Source of the DNA: Chromatiales bacterium | GTDB taxonomy: Bacteria > Pseudomonadota > Gammaproteobacteria > Chromatiales > Chromatiaceae | DNA: 44,088 bases | Direction: 5' to 3' | NCBI GenBank assembly: GCA_030145425.1 | Contig: JAQYVO010000269.1 | Location: 1-44,088, forward strand | Shown: piece by piece, positions 9,201 through 17,777 of the stretch | How positions within the stretch are numbered: position 1 is the first letter of the stretch | Layout of the letters: each line of letters starts with the position of its first letter | Position numbers and translations under genes: made by a program | The notes under the pieces: model-generated | The model's database searches: none | Seen by the model: only the letters and a program-made list of their open reading frames with translations | Told to the model about the DNA's origin: nothing

Positions 9201-10274
9201 TTACTCCGTGGAGAGGGGCTGCAGGTGACGTGCGCGCGGTTGTTCAGGTGCTTTTTCCTCACTGTCTTGCCCAAAGGTTGGAGATATCCGCTGGGCAGCA
9301 CCCTGGATCAAGGCAAGTTCCTCGGGATCTGACGTGCGGTTCCGGGCGTAGCGAAGCAGTTCCCACAGGGCGGCCCCGGCTGCATCTGTTCCCAGCTGTT
9401 CAAGGAGCCCAATGGCAAGCAGTCTGCCGTTCCTGTTGTCCCTGATGCCCCAGTTGTCTGCAAAAAACTCAAACAGGATCTTCTCTTTCCTGCGGACCTG
9501 CAGTCTTTCGAGGACCTCCCCGAGTCCGGGGTAAAGTTCCGGTTTTCCCACGGGCCCCCAATCCCTGATGTGGCAAAGCAAATCGAGCATACGAAGCTCC
9601 AGGTCCATGCTGCCTCTGTGGAACTCCACCCACTCCCACAGCTGCTGTATCGCTTCTTTGCGCAGCGCTTCTTCTTTACCGCCTATCTCGGACAGGGAAA
9701 CAATCAGCTGCAGCAGCGCATCGTCGCGGATGGCCAGTACCCGGTAGCCTTCATCTGTTTTTTCCAGCATCCAGTAGCCGGGATCGAACTGCATGGTGAC
9801 AAGGGCGTTTCTCCAGAGAAATCTGATGCTGCCGGGAATGCCTTCCGCTATTCGCAGGCCGAGAATTCCCATATTGGGCGGAGGTGACGCGATCAGGTAG
9901 CTGAATCCAGACGCAAGGGTTGTCTGTTTTCCATCGACTATGGCATTGCGCTCACTTTGACCGAAAATCATGCCCCCTATGTGAAGCCCCGAATGCCAGT
10001 CGAAGAAACGGAATGATTCTGGGTGAAAAGCCCCGGTATTCTCGTGTATGCCTATCTGGGTTTCGTCTATTTCAACCGGCAGATGCAGGAAGGGGGTTTC
10101 GAAATCAACCTGCAGCAACAAACCTGGGTCAGCTTCGCTGTCATGGAGGTATATGCGGGCCGTGATGCCCCGATGGATCTTTTTTAAAAGCGGAATGCTG
10201 CGCAGAAAAGCGGTTTTTCGAATAAACAACATCTCGATGGCCATGGCCAGTGCCAAAATTCTGGACCTCACCAT
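9201..10274 (-). CDS. Hypothetical protein, 357 residues
   Basis: I do not recognise this family. The N-terminal 180 residues are mixed beta-like sequence with IHENTGAFHPESFRFFDWHS and a glycine-rich ASGFSYLIASPPPNMGI stretch. The C-terminal half is helical with repeated Leu/Glu patterns (ELRMLDLLCHIRD, LGEVLERLQVRR, LLAIGLLEQLGTD), suggesting alpha-helical repeats. No signal peptide is evident, though residues 7-18 are hydrophobic. It is the first substantial gene of the minus-strand series ending at the DUF2189 gene, and a short frame overlaps its start. Confidence 0.65.
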   Translation of the reverse strand: MVRSRILALAMAIEMLFIRKTAFLRSIPLLKKIHRGITARIYLHDSEADPGLLLQVDFETPFLHLPVEIDETQIGIHENTGAFHPESFRFFDWHSGLHIGGMIFGQSERNAIVDGKQTTLASGFSYLIASPPPNMGILGLRIAEGIPGSIRFLWRNALVTMQFDPGYWMLEKTDEGYRVLAIRDDALLQLIVSLSEIGGKEEALRKEAIQQLWEWVEFHRGSMDLELRMLDLLCHIRDWGPVGKPELYPGLGEVLERLQVRRKEKILFEFFADNWGIRDNRNGRLLAIGLLEQLGTDAAGAALWELLRYARNRTSDPEELALIQGAAQRISPTFGQDSEEKAPEQPRARHLQPLSTE

Positions 10275-10390
10275 GGCGGGTGCTCCCGTTCAACATCTGA
10301 GCCCGGCTTGCATCGGGTAAACGGCGTCATCGGGTCAATCGCTGCCCGCAGCCATGGCATTATCGGACAGACAGCGATCTCTTGTTCCAT
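10268..10390 (-). CDS. Possible 40-residue leader or small protein
   Basis: An ATG at 10390 has a good GGAG about 6 nt upstream and encodes 40 residues beginning MEQEIAVCPIMPWLRAAID. Its TGA overlaps the ATG of the 357-residue hypothetical protein by 7 nt, an arrangement typical of translational coupling. I recognise no family. It may be a leader peptide, a small protein, or chance. Confidence 0.3.
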   Translation of the reverse strand: MEQEIAVCPIMPWLRAAIDPMTPFTRCKPGSDVEREHPPW

Positions 10391-10486
10391 ATCTGCTCCG
10401 CCCCGGGAGGTCCCGATGCTGGTGGCGCGAACATGCATGCACCCTAATATTGTAGTTTACAACAGATTAAGGGGTCTCGGATCAAG

Positions 10487-11407
10487 TCAATCCAGGGTCA
10501 AAAGGATAATAACCGGCATGACGATAAAGGCAGCGATGGTTTGAAATGTGATAATCGATGCCATCGCTTCCGTATCGCCACCCAGTTGTCTGGCGAGAAT
10601 GTAGGCGGATGGTGCCGTGGGGGTTGCGAAGAAGATCATCAGTACGCCGGCCGGTATGCCGCTGAGTCCGCTGATCGAAATAGCCAGTGCGGCCACGGCG
10701 GGCTTTAAGACAAACTGTACAGCCGAGGCGACCATCATGGGGCGGACGTGTCCGCGCAGTGCGCCTGGCCGCAGCGCTGCACCCACTGCCAGGAGTCCGA
10801 AGGGCAGGGCCGCTCTTCCCGCGATCTCCAGAATTGATCCGGTAATTCCGGGCAGACCGATACCGCTGATACTGAGAAGCCAGCCCAGGGAACAGGCGAT
10901 AATCAATGGATTGCCAATAATGTCACGGGCGAGGTTCCCAAGGCCTTTTGACGGCGTATCACTCCACAGTGAAAAGGCGGATACGCAGAGGAGATTGACA
11001 AGGACGATCATGAAACCTGCCACCACTGCGCCCATGGCCAGGCCTGCAGATCCGTAAAACGCCTGTGCCACGGCCAGGGCGATATAGGTGTTGAAGCGCA
11101 AGCCGCCCTGGAATATCGATGTAAAAGTGGGATTGGAAGCTGATGCCCCGAACCGGTGCCATGAGACCAGCGAGGCAACTGCGCTGCCCAGTGCCAGGAT
11201 GATTATCAGAAGCATGGCCGGCCAGGGTATTCCCGTGAGTTTCTGATCACCCAGAGTGCCCACCAGCAGCGCGGGGAAGAGTATGAAATAGGTCAGCTTT
11301 TCCATTCCCGCCCAGGCTTCTTCCGGCAGGAATCGGCTTTGTCTCAGAACAAAGCCGAGCAATATCAGCGCCAGAACCGGCGCGAGCGCTGTTGCGATTA
11401 TACTCAT
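10487..11407 (-). CDS. Auxin efflux carrier (AEC) family transporter
   Basis: 306 residues with about ten hydrophobic helices. The N-terminus, ATALAPVLALILLGFVLR, followed by FILFPALLVGTL, and the C-terminal FFATPTAPSAYILARQLGGD motif identify the AEC (PIN-like) family. Such proteins export small carboxylates such as malate or auxin-like acids in bacteria. No adjacent regulator points to the substrate. Upstream lies a 220-nt AT-richer intergenic region shared divergently with the diguanylate cyclase gene, where promoters for both probably lie. Confidence 0.85.
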   Translation of the reverse strand: MSIIATALAPVLALILLGFVLRQSRFLPEEAWAGMEKLTYFILFPALLVGTLGDQKLTGIPWPAMLLIIILALGSAVASLVSWHRFGASASNPTFTSIFQGGLRFNTYIALAVAQAFYGSAGLAMGAVVAGFMIVLVNLLCVSAFSLWSDTPSKGLGNLARDIIGNPLIIACSLGWLLSISGIGLPGITGSILEIAGRAALPFGLLAVGAALRPGALRGHVRPMMVASAVQFVLKPAVAALAISISGLSGIPAGVLMIFFATPTAPSAYILARQLGGDTEAMASIITFQTIAAFIVMPVIILLTLD

Positions 11408-11628
11408 TTCAAGATCTCTGTAGCTGTTCGCTGGACCTGACTGGGAATTAAATGCGCTTGATATACTGTCTGATATATGAGTATTCTTTAACTCTTGGCA
11501 AAGTTTGCCGCAGTGCTTATTTTATTACCATAACTATAACCGCCGATCTCCGACCGCATCATTTACCTAGGGACGGGCATTGCCCAGCGAAGGATTCCGC
11601 TGCATGAGGGGATCCGAAGCGCAACAAG

Positions 11629-12474
11629 ATGAATGACAAACAACTGAAAACCATGCAGAGGGTGTTGGCGCTTCTGCCGGATCAGGATATCTGGGAGAGC
11701 TCCGTGCTTCGGGAGATAGAACTCCTGTCCCAATCGCCTGAGAGCAGCAATTTCTGTGCCGAGCTACTCAAGTTTTTTGTGCACACTTCATTTGACGAGG
11801 CGGAGGCCGAGCATCATTGGGATAAGATCTTCGAGAACTATGATTTTTATGTGACTGAGCTCAACCATGACGTGGGCCTGCGGGTTGCTATTTTCGATTA
11901 TTTCGTCAATCTCAATAAAGTGGTTTCCAGCCCCATCATGGTGGAGATCCACGTCTTCAAGGAAGCCGAGAAATTCGCCATGTTGGATGGGCTCACGGGC
12001 TTGTTCAATCGGCGCTACTTCGATGTGAGCCTGAAAAAAGAGCTGAAAAGGGCTTTGAGATACGACAAGAGGCTCAGCCTGTTATTGATCGACATGGACG
12101 ATTTCAAGACCATCAACGACACGAAAGGCCACCTGTTCGGCGACAGAGTGCTAACGCGGCTTTCAGAGATACTGTCCTCGATCAGCCGGGAAGAGGATAT
12201 ACCCTGTCGATTCGGCGGAGAGGAGTTCGTGGTTATTCTGCCGGAGACCAATGCCAGCGGTGCCTCTACCTTTGCGGAAAGACTGCGTTCGGAAATGCGT
12301 GACGACGAATTCTTCAAAGATAACCGGGCCACCTTCAGTGGGGGCATCTCCTGCTATCCGGACAATGGGAAGGAGGTTGTCGATTTGCTGGAAGCTGCAG
12401 ACAAAGCCCTGTACGAGGCAAAGTTCGCCGGTAAAGATCGCTGTATCGTCGGCAATTCTCCGCGGAATCTATAG
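11629..12474 (+). CDS. GGDEF diguanylate cyclase
   Basis: 281 residues. The C-terminal GGDEF domain starts near residue 118 (DGLTGLFNRRYFD). It contains LLLIDMDDFKTIND, the signature GGEEF at residues 196-200, and an inhibitory I-site R187-x-x-D190 exactly five residues before it. It should therefore be an active, product-inhibited cyclase making cyclic di-GMP. The first 110 residues are helical without recognised sensory motifs or membrane segments, so the protein is cytosolic with an unknown input. The gene ends by running 6 nt into the convergent KefC-type gene. Confidence 0.93.
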   Translation: MNDKQLKTMQRVLALLPDQDIWESSVLREIELLSQSPESSNFCAELLKFFVHTSFDEAEAEHHWDKIFENYDFYVTELNHDVGLRVAIFDYFVNLNKVVSSPIMVEIHVFKEAEKFAMLDGLTGLFNRRYFDVSLKKELKRALRYDKRLSLLLIDMDDFKTINDTKGHLFGDRVLTRLSEILSSISREEDIPCRFGGEEFVVILPETNASGASTFAERLRSEMRDDEFFKDNRATFSGGISCYPDNGKEVVDLLEAADKALYEAKFAGKDRCIVGNSPRNL

Positions 12475-14418
12475 ACCGGCTGGGTCTTCTTCACGCAGTT
12501 CGTTGTTATAGCCCTTTGGCGGCGGCGTCCAGCCGCGCTCCGTTCTATCGTGCAACTGCAGCCGGTCGGATGTCATGGCCTCTTTCAGGGACGCGCCATG
12601 CTCCCTCGCCCTGGCCAGCAGTGCACGGTTGCGGGAAAAATCCGGGTTTTCATCCCACAGTTCATACATCTGTTCCAATCCCTCTTCGTCGTGAAGCCGG
12701 AACGCCTGGGTCATCTTCTCCACCCTGAACGGGTGGTGCCCGAGTGCCTTGAGTGCTTCGGCGCCCAGCCCGAGGGCGGCGTCGAAGGTTTCCCTTACGG
12801 CAAAGTCCACACCCGCCTGCTTCAGGAGATAGAGGTGGTTGACGTCGAAGGCACGGGCGAGAATCTTTACCTGTGGGTAGTGGCGGCGTACGTGCTCTAC
12901 CAGTTGCACGGCGCGTTCCCGGTCATCGATGGCGATGACGAAGAGTTTCGCACTCTCGATGCCGGCGGCGTGGAGCAGGTCGGGACGGGTGGCATCACCG
13001 AAATAGCTCTTGATCCCGATTTTCCGCAGGGTTTCTATCATCGCTGCTTCATGGTCGAGTACTACGGTGGAGACATCGCTGGCTACCAGCAGCCGGTTTA
13101 CGATCTGCCCATAGCGGCCAATCCCTGCGATCACGACAGTTCCCTTCTCGTCGATAGCATCGGCCTGCTTCTCATCGCCACCGCCCCGTCTCGGCAGAAT
13201 CAGCTTTTCATAGATGATAAAAAAAGCGGGTGTCAGCATCATGGAAAGGGCCACCACAAGCGCAAGTATCTTCGACAGGTCCGGTGGTACCACGCTGTTC
13301 TGGATACTGAAACTCAGCAGCACGAAACCGAATTCTCCCGCCTGGGCAAGTCCGAGGGTAAACAGCCAGTCGTCCCCAGGTGCCAGCCGAAACAGACGGG
13401 CGAGCGCAAACAGCACGATGCCTTTCAGGGCCATCACGCCAAGTGTCAGGCCAAGCACCTTTCCGAAATCGGCGAAAAGCACACCGAAATCGATCCCGGC
13501 GCCCACGGTGATGAAGAAGAGACCAAGCAGAAGACCCTTGAAAGGCTCGATATCGGATTCGAGTTCGTGGCGGAATTCGCTGTTGGCCAGTACCACCCCT
13601 GCGAGAAAAGTACCGAGCGCCGGCGACAGATCCACCAGGGTCATCAGCAAGGCGATACCGATCACGAGCAGCAGTGCACTGGCGGTAAAGATCTCCCGCA
13701 GTCTCGACCCTGCGATATAGCGAAACATGGGACGGCAGAGAAAGTGTCCCCCGAGCACCACGAAGGCTACCGCACCCAGGACGACGAGTGCATAGCCCCA
13801 TCCGGGGAGTCCCTCGACCAGGCTTGTTCCATGTTGTGCATTGGGTTCGCCCCCGAGAGCCGCGGCGTCGTGAGCTGACTCCACCAGACCCGACCCAGCC
13901 AGCTCCGGCAGAGCGAGAAGGGGGATCAATGCCAGCATGGGTATGACGGCAATGTCCTGAAAAAGCAGCACGGAAAAACTGGCCCGTCCACCCTCGGTCT
14001 TGGTCAGGCCCTTCTCGTTGAGGGTCTGAAGTACGATGGCCGTGGAAGAGAGTGAGAAGATAAGGCCAATGGCGAGTGCAATGCTCCACTGCACACCCAG
14101 CAGGGAGGCGGCAATCCCGATCAGGGTGGTGGTGATGCCTACCTGCAACCCGCCCAGACCAAGCAGCCGGGCACGCATCTCCCAGAGCATGCGAGGCTCC
14201 AGTTCCAGGCCCACAAGAAACAGCATCATAACTACGCCGAACTCCGCGAAGTGCTGCAGTTCACGGGTTTCGGATCCCACCAACCCGATAACCGGACCGA
14301 TCAGGATGCCGGCTATCAGATAGCCCAGCACGGAACCAAGACCTAATCGCTTGGCGATGGGGACCGCGATTACGGCGGCACACAAGTATACGAAGGCCTG
14401 AAACAGGAATCCTTCCAT
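12469..14418 (-). CDS. kefC: KefC-type CPA2 cation:proton antiporter with TrkA-N domain
   Basis: 649 residues from the ATG at 14418, chosen because MEGFLFQAFVYLCAAVIAVP matches the usual start of Kef/CPA2 proteins and because it lies just after the KefF-like stop. About 12 membrane helices (GYLIAGILIGPVIGL, MLFLVGLELEPRMLW) are followed by a cytoplasmic Rossmann RCK/TrkA-N domain (VVIAGIGRYGQIVNRLL). Family role: glutathione- or nucleotide-gated potassium efflux coupled to proton entry during electrophile or osmotic stress. The upstream KefF-type gene, 4 nt away, supports KefC rather than an unregulated CPA2 exchanger. Confidence 0.88.
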   Translation of the reverse strand: MEGFLFQAFVYLCAAVIAVPIAKRLGLGSVLGYLIAGILIGPVIGLVGSETRELQHFAEFGVVMMLFLVGLELEPRMLWEMRARLLGLGGLQVGITTTLIGIAASLLGVQWSIALAIGLIFSLSSTAIVLQTLNEKGLTKTEGGRASFSVLLFQDIAVIPMLALIPLLALPELAGSGLVESAHDAAALGGEPNAQHGTSLVEGLPGWGYALVVLGAVAFVVLGGHFLCRPMFRYIAGSRLREIFTASALLLVIGIALLMTLVDLSPALGTFLAGVVLANSEFRHELESDIEPFKGLLLGLFFITVGAGIDFGVLFADFGKVLGLTLGVMALKGIVLFALARLFRLAPGDDWLFTLGLAQAGEFGFVLLSFSIQNSVVPPDLSKILALVVALSMMLTPAFFIIYEKLILPRRGGGDEKQADAIDEKGTVVIAGIGRYGQIVNRLLVASDVSTVVLDHEAAMIETLRKIGIKSYFGDATRPDLLHAAGIESAKLFVIAIDDRERAVQLVEHVRRHYPQVKILARAFDVNHLYLLKQAGVDFAVRETFDAALGLGAEALKALGHHPFRVEKMTQAFRLHDEEGLEQMYELWDENPDFSRNRALLARAREHGASLKEAMTSDRLQLHDRTERGWTPPPKGYNNELREEDPAGL

Positions 14419-14422
14419 TGGA

Positions 14423-15097
14423 TCAGCCCTCCCGCAGGATACTGTTGAGTTTGAAATTGAGCTTCGGCAGCTCACGGGCAGCCTCGATGTCGAGGCGGTT
14501 ATCCCTGAGTGCCCTCAGGACTTGCACCCAGTCGGCGACATGGGCATCGATGCGTCCCTCTTCCAAGGCCGTGCGTGCGCCGAACAGGGCAAAGGGCGGT
14601 AGGTAGACCATGCCGCAGAGCATTGCCATCTGCTCCAGAGGATGAAGCAGCTGGCGGATAGAGAAGTGGTTGTAGCCTTTGTCGCAATATGCGGTTTCGG
14701 TGCCGCCCGCGGTGATGGCACTGAAGAAAATTTTGCCATGCAGCGCCGTACCTTTCGATCCGTAGGCAAAGTCATGTTCGAGAACCAGGTCCTGCCACTC
14801 TTTGAGAATCGCCGGCGTGGAATACCAGTACAGGGGGTGAAGAAACACCACCACATCATGTGCCAGCAGGCGATCTTGTTCCCGGTCCACGTCGATGATA
14901 AAAGTCGGGTACTCTGCGTAGAGGTCGACCAGGGTAATGCCCTCTGTCCGGGCCGCCGCCTGGGCAAGGGGCTGGCCCGCCTCGGAGCGCTCTACGGAGG
15001 GATGTGCGAAGAGGATCAGAATCTTTCGATGAAATGTTGCCCGGCTCGCGGGACTCTCTGGCATTTCGGTATTCAACAGATCGTTTCTCGATTTCAT
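14423..15097 (-). CDS. kefF: KefF-type NAD(P)H oxidoreductase, antiporter ancillary protein
   Basis: 224 residues of the flavodoxin-fold NAD(P)H dehydrogenase (quinone) family. KILILFAHPSVERSEAG opens the fold; FLHPLYWYSTPAILKEWQD and FFSAITAGGTETAY are the classic flavin and substrate-loop motifs. E. coli KefF is about 176 residues; this one has about 20 extra N-terminal residues and a longer C-terminal tail. It ends 4 nt before the KefC-type start, so the pair is one transcript. Its promoter must lie in 15098-15280, shared divergently with the SUF operon. Confidence 0.85.
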   Translation of the reverse strand: MKSRNDLLNTEMPESPASRATFHRKILILFAHPSVERSEAGQPLAQAAARTEGITLVDLYAEYPTFIIDVDREQDRLLAHDVVVFLHPLYWYSTPAILKEWQDLVLEHDFAYGSKGTALHGKIFFSAITAGGTETAYCDKGYNHFSIRQLLHPLEQMAMLCGMVYLPPFALFGARTALEEGRIDAHVADWVQVLRALRDNRLDIEAARELPKLNFKLNSILREG

Positions 15098-15213
15098 GGA
15101 TTGGTCTGTATCCTACTATTTTCCTGGGAAAGAGAAACCCCGGTCCCACGCGGTTGGTTTCAAGTGATCATTTCCCACAAAAACTCCTTGGAATTACCCC
15201 CTTGCATTCGGCA

Positions 15214-15238
15214 ATACTTGACTATATAACTAGGTTAT
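15214..15238 (+). promoter_or_regulatory. IscR type-1-like operator
   Basis: This 25-bp imperfect palindrome begins ATACTTGACT, has an ATAT centre and ends TAGGTTAT. I compared it by eye with the IscR type-1 consensus as I remember it (ATASYYGACT, central RWWWY, then AGTCRRSTAT): 21 of 25 positions agree, with no gaps. It lies 43 nt before the small membrane protein that opens the SUF operon and 117 nt from the divergent KefF start. The inference is repression by an Fe-S-bound Rrf2/IscR regulator not present in this window. Confidence 0.65.
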
Positions 15239-15280
15239 TGAAATTCACGGTCGGTCTTAAACCGATGGAGGGTTCTTCCG

Positions 15281-15478
15281 ATGGGCTTTTCGAGCTTGTT
15301 TTCACGCCGCTGCTGCGGCGGACCGGTGCTTGCCCTGTGGCTGTTGTGTCTGGCATTGGGCGTGTTGTTCGCTTTTACCGGTGCCCTGATACCCGGATTG
15401 GTTTTCATCGCCACGGGTTTCCTGGCGGAGGCAATGTGTCTGTTGCTCGGACAGAGTCGCTGCAGACCCATGCTTTGA
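15281..15478 (+). CDS. Small two-helix membrane protein preceding sufB
   Basis: 65 residues starting MGFSSLFSRRCCGGP, with two hydrophobic helices (about residues 16-35 and 38-56) separated by a short Gly/Ala turn. A GGAGGG lies 9 nt upstream of the ATG. It is the first frame after the IscR-like operator and lies 61 nt before sufB in the same direction, so it is probably co-transcribed. The Cys pair at residues 11-12 and Cys near the C-terminus (LLLGQSRCRPML) are notable. I do not recognise the family. Confidence 0.65.
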   Translation: MGFSSLFSRRCCGGPVLALWLLCLALGVLFAFTGALIPGLVFIATGFLAEAMCLLLGQSRCRPML

Positions 15479-15539
15479 TCTGATTTTTTTTGTCTTAATA
15501 ACATAGTAATTTGCTTGGTTAAATGACCGGAGCCAGAAA

Positions 15540-16985
15540 ATGAGTGTACCTGAGCAGCAGATGGATGAACTGGTTCGGTCAGAATACAAACAGGGTTTTA
15601 TTACGCCGATCGAGTCCGATACGCTGCCCCCGGGCCTGGACGAAGGGGTCATTCGAGCCATTTCCGAGAAAAAAGGCGAGCCCGAGTGGATGCTGGAAAA
15701 GCGGCTCGTGGCCTACCGACACTGGCTCACCATGCCGGAGCCCCAGTGGTCTTCGTTGCACCATCCGCCGATAGATTTTCAGTCCATCTCCTACTTTTCA
15801 TCTCCCAGGCCCAAGGATGGGCCAAAGAATCTCGACGAAGTCGATCCGGAGTTGCTGGAGACCTATGAAAAACTGGGCATTCCCATCGACGAGCAGAAAG
15901 CGCTGGCGGGAGTGGCAGTGGACGCCGTGTTCGACAGCGTATCCGTGGCCACCACGTTCCGCAAGCCTCTGGCTGAGGCGGGTGTGCTTTTCTGCTCCAT
16001 GTCCGAGGCGATACGGGAATACCCCGATCTTGTACGGCAATACCTGGGTAAGGTGGTTCCCCACAAGGACAATTATTTCGCCGCTCTCAATAGCGCGGTG
16101 TTCAGCGACGGCACCTTCGTTTACATACCCAGGGGTGTGCGCTGCCCCATGGAGCTTTCCACCTATTTTCGGATAAACGAGGCAAAGACGGGACAGTTTG
16201 AACGTACCCTTATCGTGGCTGAGGCGGGAAGCCATGTCAGCTATCTGGAGGGATGTACCGCGCCCATGCGCGACGAAAATCAGCTGCACGCCGCGGTGGT
16301 GGAACTGGTGGCGCTGGAAGACGCTCGGATCAAGTATTCCACGGTACAGAACTGGTACCCCGGCGATGCCCAGGGACGCGGCGGCATCTACAATTTCGTC
16401 ACCAAGCGGGGTGACTGCCGGGGCGACCGGTCCCACATCTCCTGGACCCAGGTTGAGACCGGCTCCGCCATCACCTGGAAATACCCCAGTTGTATTCTCA
16501 GGGGGAAGGATTCGGTGGGAGAGTTCTATTCCGTGGCTGTAACCAAGGGCCGACAGCAGGCAGACACCGGCACCAAGATGATTCACATCGGTGAAAACAC
16601 CCGCAGCACCATCGTCTCAAAGGGCATTTCCGCCATGCAGGGTTCCAACGCATACCGGGGCCTGGTGCGTATGACGACCGGTGCCGAGAATGCCCGCAAC
16701 CATACCCAGTGCGACTCTTTGCTCATTGGTGACAGGTGTTCGGCCCACACTTACCCCTACATCGAGGTGAAGAATCCAACGGCCACGGTGGAACACGAAG
16801 CGACCACCTCCAAGGTCGGGGAAGATCAGCTTTTTTATTGCCGGCAGCGGGGTCTCTCAGAAGAGGACGCGGTGTCGATGATCATCAACGGCTTCTGCAA
16901 AGAGGTGTTCAAAGAACTCCCGATGGAGTTCGCTGTGGAGGCCCAGAAGCTGCTCGCGGTCAGCCTCGAAGGCGCTGTGGGTTGA
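15540..16985 (+). CDS. sufB: Fe-S cluster assembly scaffold SufB
   Basis: 481 residues, the normal length for SufB. The C-terminal region carries [17 protein letters not shown] with the scaffold Cys equivalent to E. coli Cys405, and [18 protein letters not shown] with the Glu-His-Glu residues implicated in cluster formation. SufB accepts persulfide sulfur and builds Fe-S clusters with SufC and SufD in the cytosol. It is followed 39 nt later by sufC. No sufA or iscR-type gene lies upstream; a small membrane protein occupies that position. Confidence 0.97.
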   Translation: MSVPEQQMDELVRSEYKQGFITPIESDTLPPGLDEGVIRAISEKKGEPEWMLEKRLVAYRHWLTMPEPQWSSLHHPPIDFQSISYFSSPRPKDGPKNLDEVDPELLETYEKLGIPIDEQKALAGVAVDAVFDSVSVATTFRKPLAEAGVLFCSMSEAIREYPDLVRQYLGKVVPHKDNYFAALNSAVFSDGTFVYIPRGVRCPMELSTYFRINEAKTGQFERTLIVAEAGSHVSYLEGCTAPMRDENQLHAAVVELVALEDARIKYSTVQNWYPGDAQGRGGIYNFVTKRGDCRGDRSHISWTQVETGSAITWKYPSCILRGKDSVGEFYSVAVTKGRQQADTGTKMIHIGENTRSTIVSKGISAMQGSNAYRGLVRMTTGAENARNHTQCDSLLIGDRCSAHTYPYIEVKNPTATVEHEATTSKVGEDQLFYCRQRGLSEEDAVSMIINGFCKEVFKELPMEFAVEAQKLLAVSLEGAVG

Positions 16986-17024
16986 TGATCTGCCGGATTG
17001 GCTTACCCGAACGAGGTTTTGGAA

Positions 17025-17777
17025 ATGTTGAGAATAAGAGATTTAAGAACAAGCGTTGAAGGCAAGGAGATACTCAAGGGTATCGATCTGGAGGTCAAAG
17101 CGGGTGAAGTTCATGCCGTCATGGGACCCAACGGATCCGGAAAAAGCACCTTGGCCCATGTGCTGGCCGGCCGGGACGGTTACCAGGTCACGGGTGGCGA
17201 TGTCGAATTCCTGGGACAGGATCTGCTTGATCTTGAGGTTGAGGAAAGGGCGCACAAGGGTTTGTTCCTGGCAATGCAGTACCCGGTTGAACTGCCGGGA
17301 GTTAACAATCTGACGTTTTTACGCGAATCCCTCAACGCAGTGCGCCGTGCCCGTGGAGAAGAGGAAATGGATGCGGTCGGTTTCATGAAACTGGTTCGCA
17401 GGAAGGCGGACGAGGTCAAGCTGGACCACAAACTCCTGAAACGTTCCGTTAACGCCGGATTTTCCGGTGGGGAGAAAAAGCGCAACGAGATTCTGCAGAT
17501 GGCGATGCTCGAGCCTCGGCTGGCCATTCTTGACGAGACCGATTCGGGACTGGACATCGACGCCCTGCGGACCGTGGCGGATGGGGTGAATATGATGCGT
17601 TCGCCGGAGAGGGCGCTGATTGTGGTAACCCACTATCAGCGACTACTGGAGTACATCGAGCCTGACCATCTGCATGTGCTGGCCGGCGGCCGAATCGTGC
17701 ATTCGGGCGGTAAGGAGCTGGCGTTTGAACTGGAGGAGCGCGGTTACGGATGGCTCTTGGAGGAGAATGCGGCATGA
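17025..17777 (+). CDS. sufC: SufC ATPase of the SufBCD complex
   Basis: 250 residues from the ATG at 17025, which has a GAGG about 9 nt upstream. An in-frame TTG at 16998 would add nine unusual residues and is less likely. Walker A GPNGSGKST, ABC signature FSGGEKKRNEI and Walker B LAILDETDSGLDID are all intact. SufC drives conformational change in SufB-SufD during cluster assembly. Its TGA overlaps the ATG of sufD by 4 nt. Confidence 0.97.
   Translation: MLRIRDLRTSVEGKEILKGIDLEVKAGEVHAVMGPNGSGKSTLAHVLAGRDGYQVTGGDVEFLGQDLLDLEVEERAHKGLFLAMQYPVELPGVNNLTFLRESLNAVRRARGEEEMDAVGFMKLVRRKADEVKLDHKLLKRSVNAGFSGGEKKRNEILQMAMLEPRLAILDETDSGLDIDALRTVADGVNMMRSPERALIVVTHYQRLLEYIEPDHLHVLAGGRIVHSGGKELAFELEERGYGWLLEENAA

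Noticed and set aside
12550-13878. A 442-codon open frame on the plus strand
   Set aside because: It is antisense to the clear KefC-type gene and its translation lacks any family-like motif.
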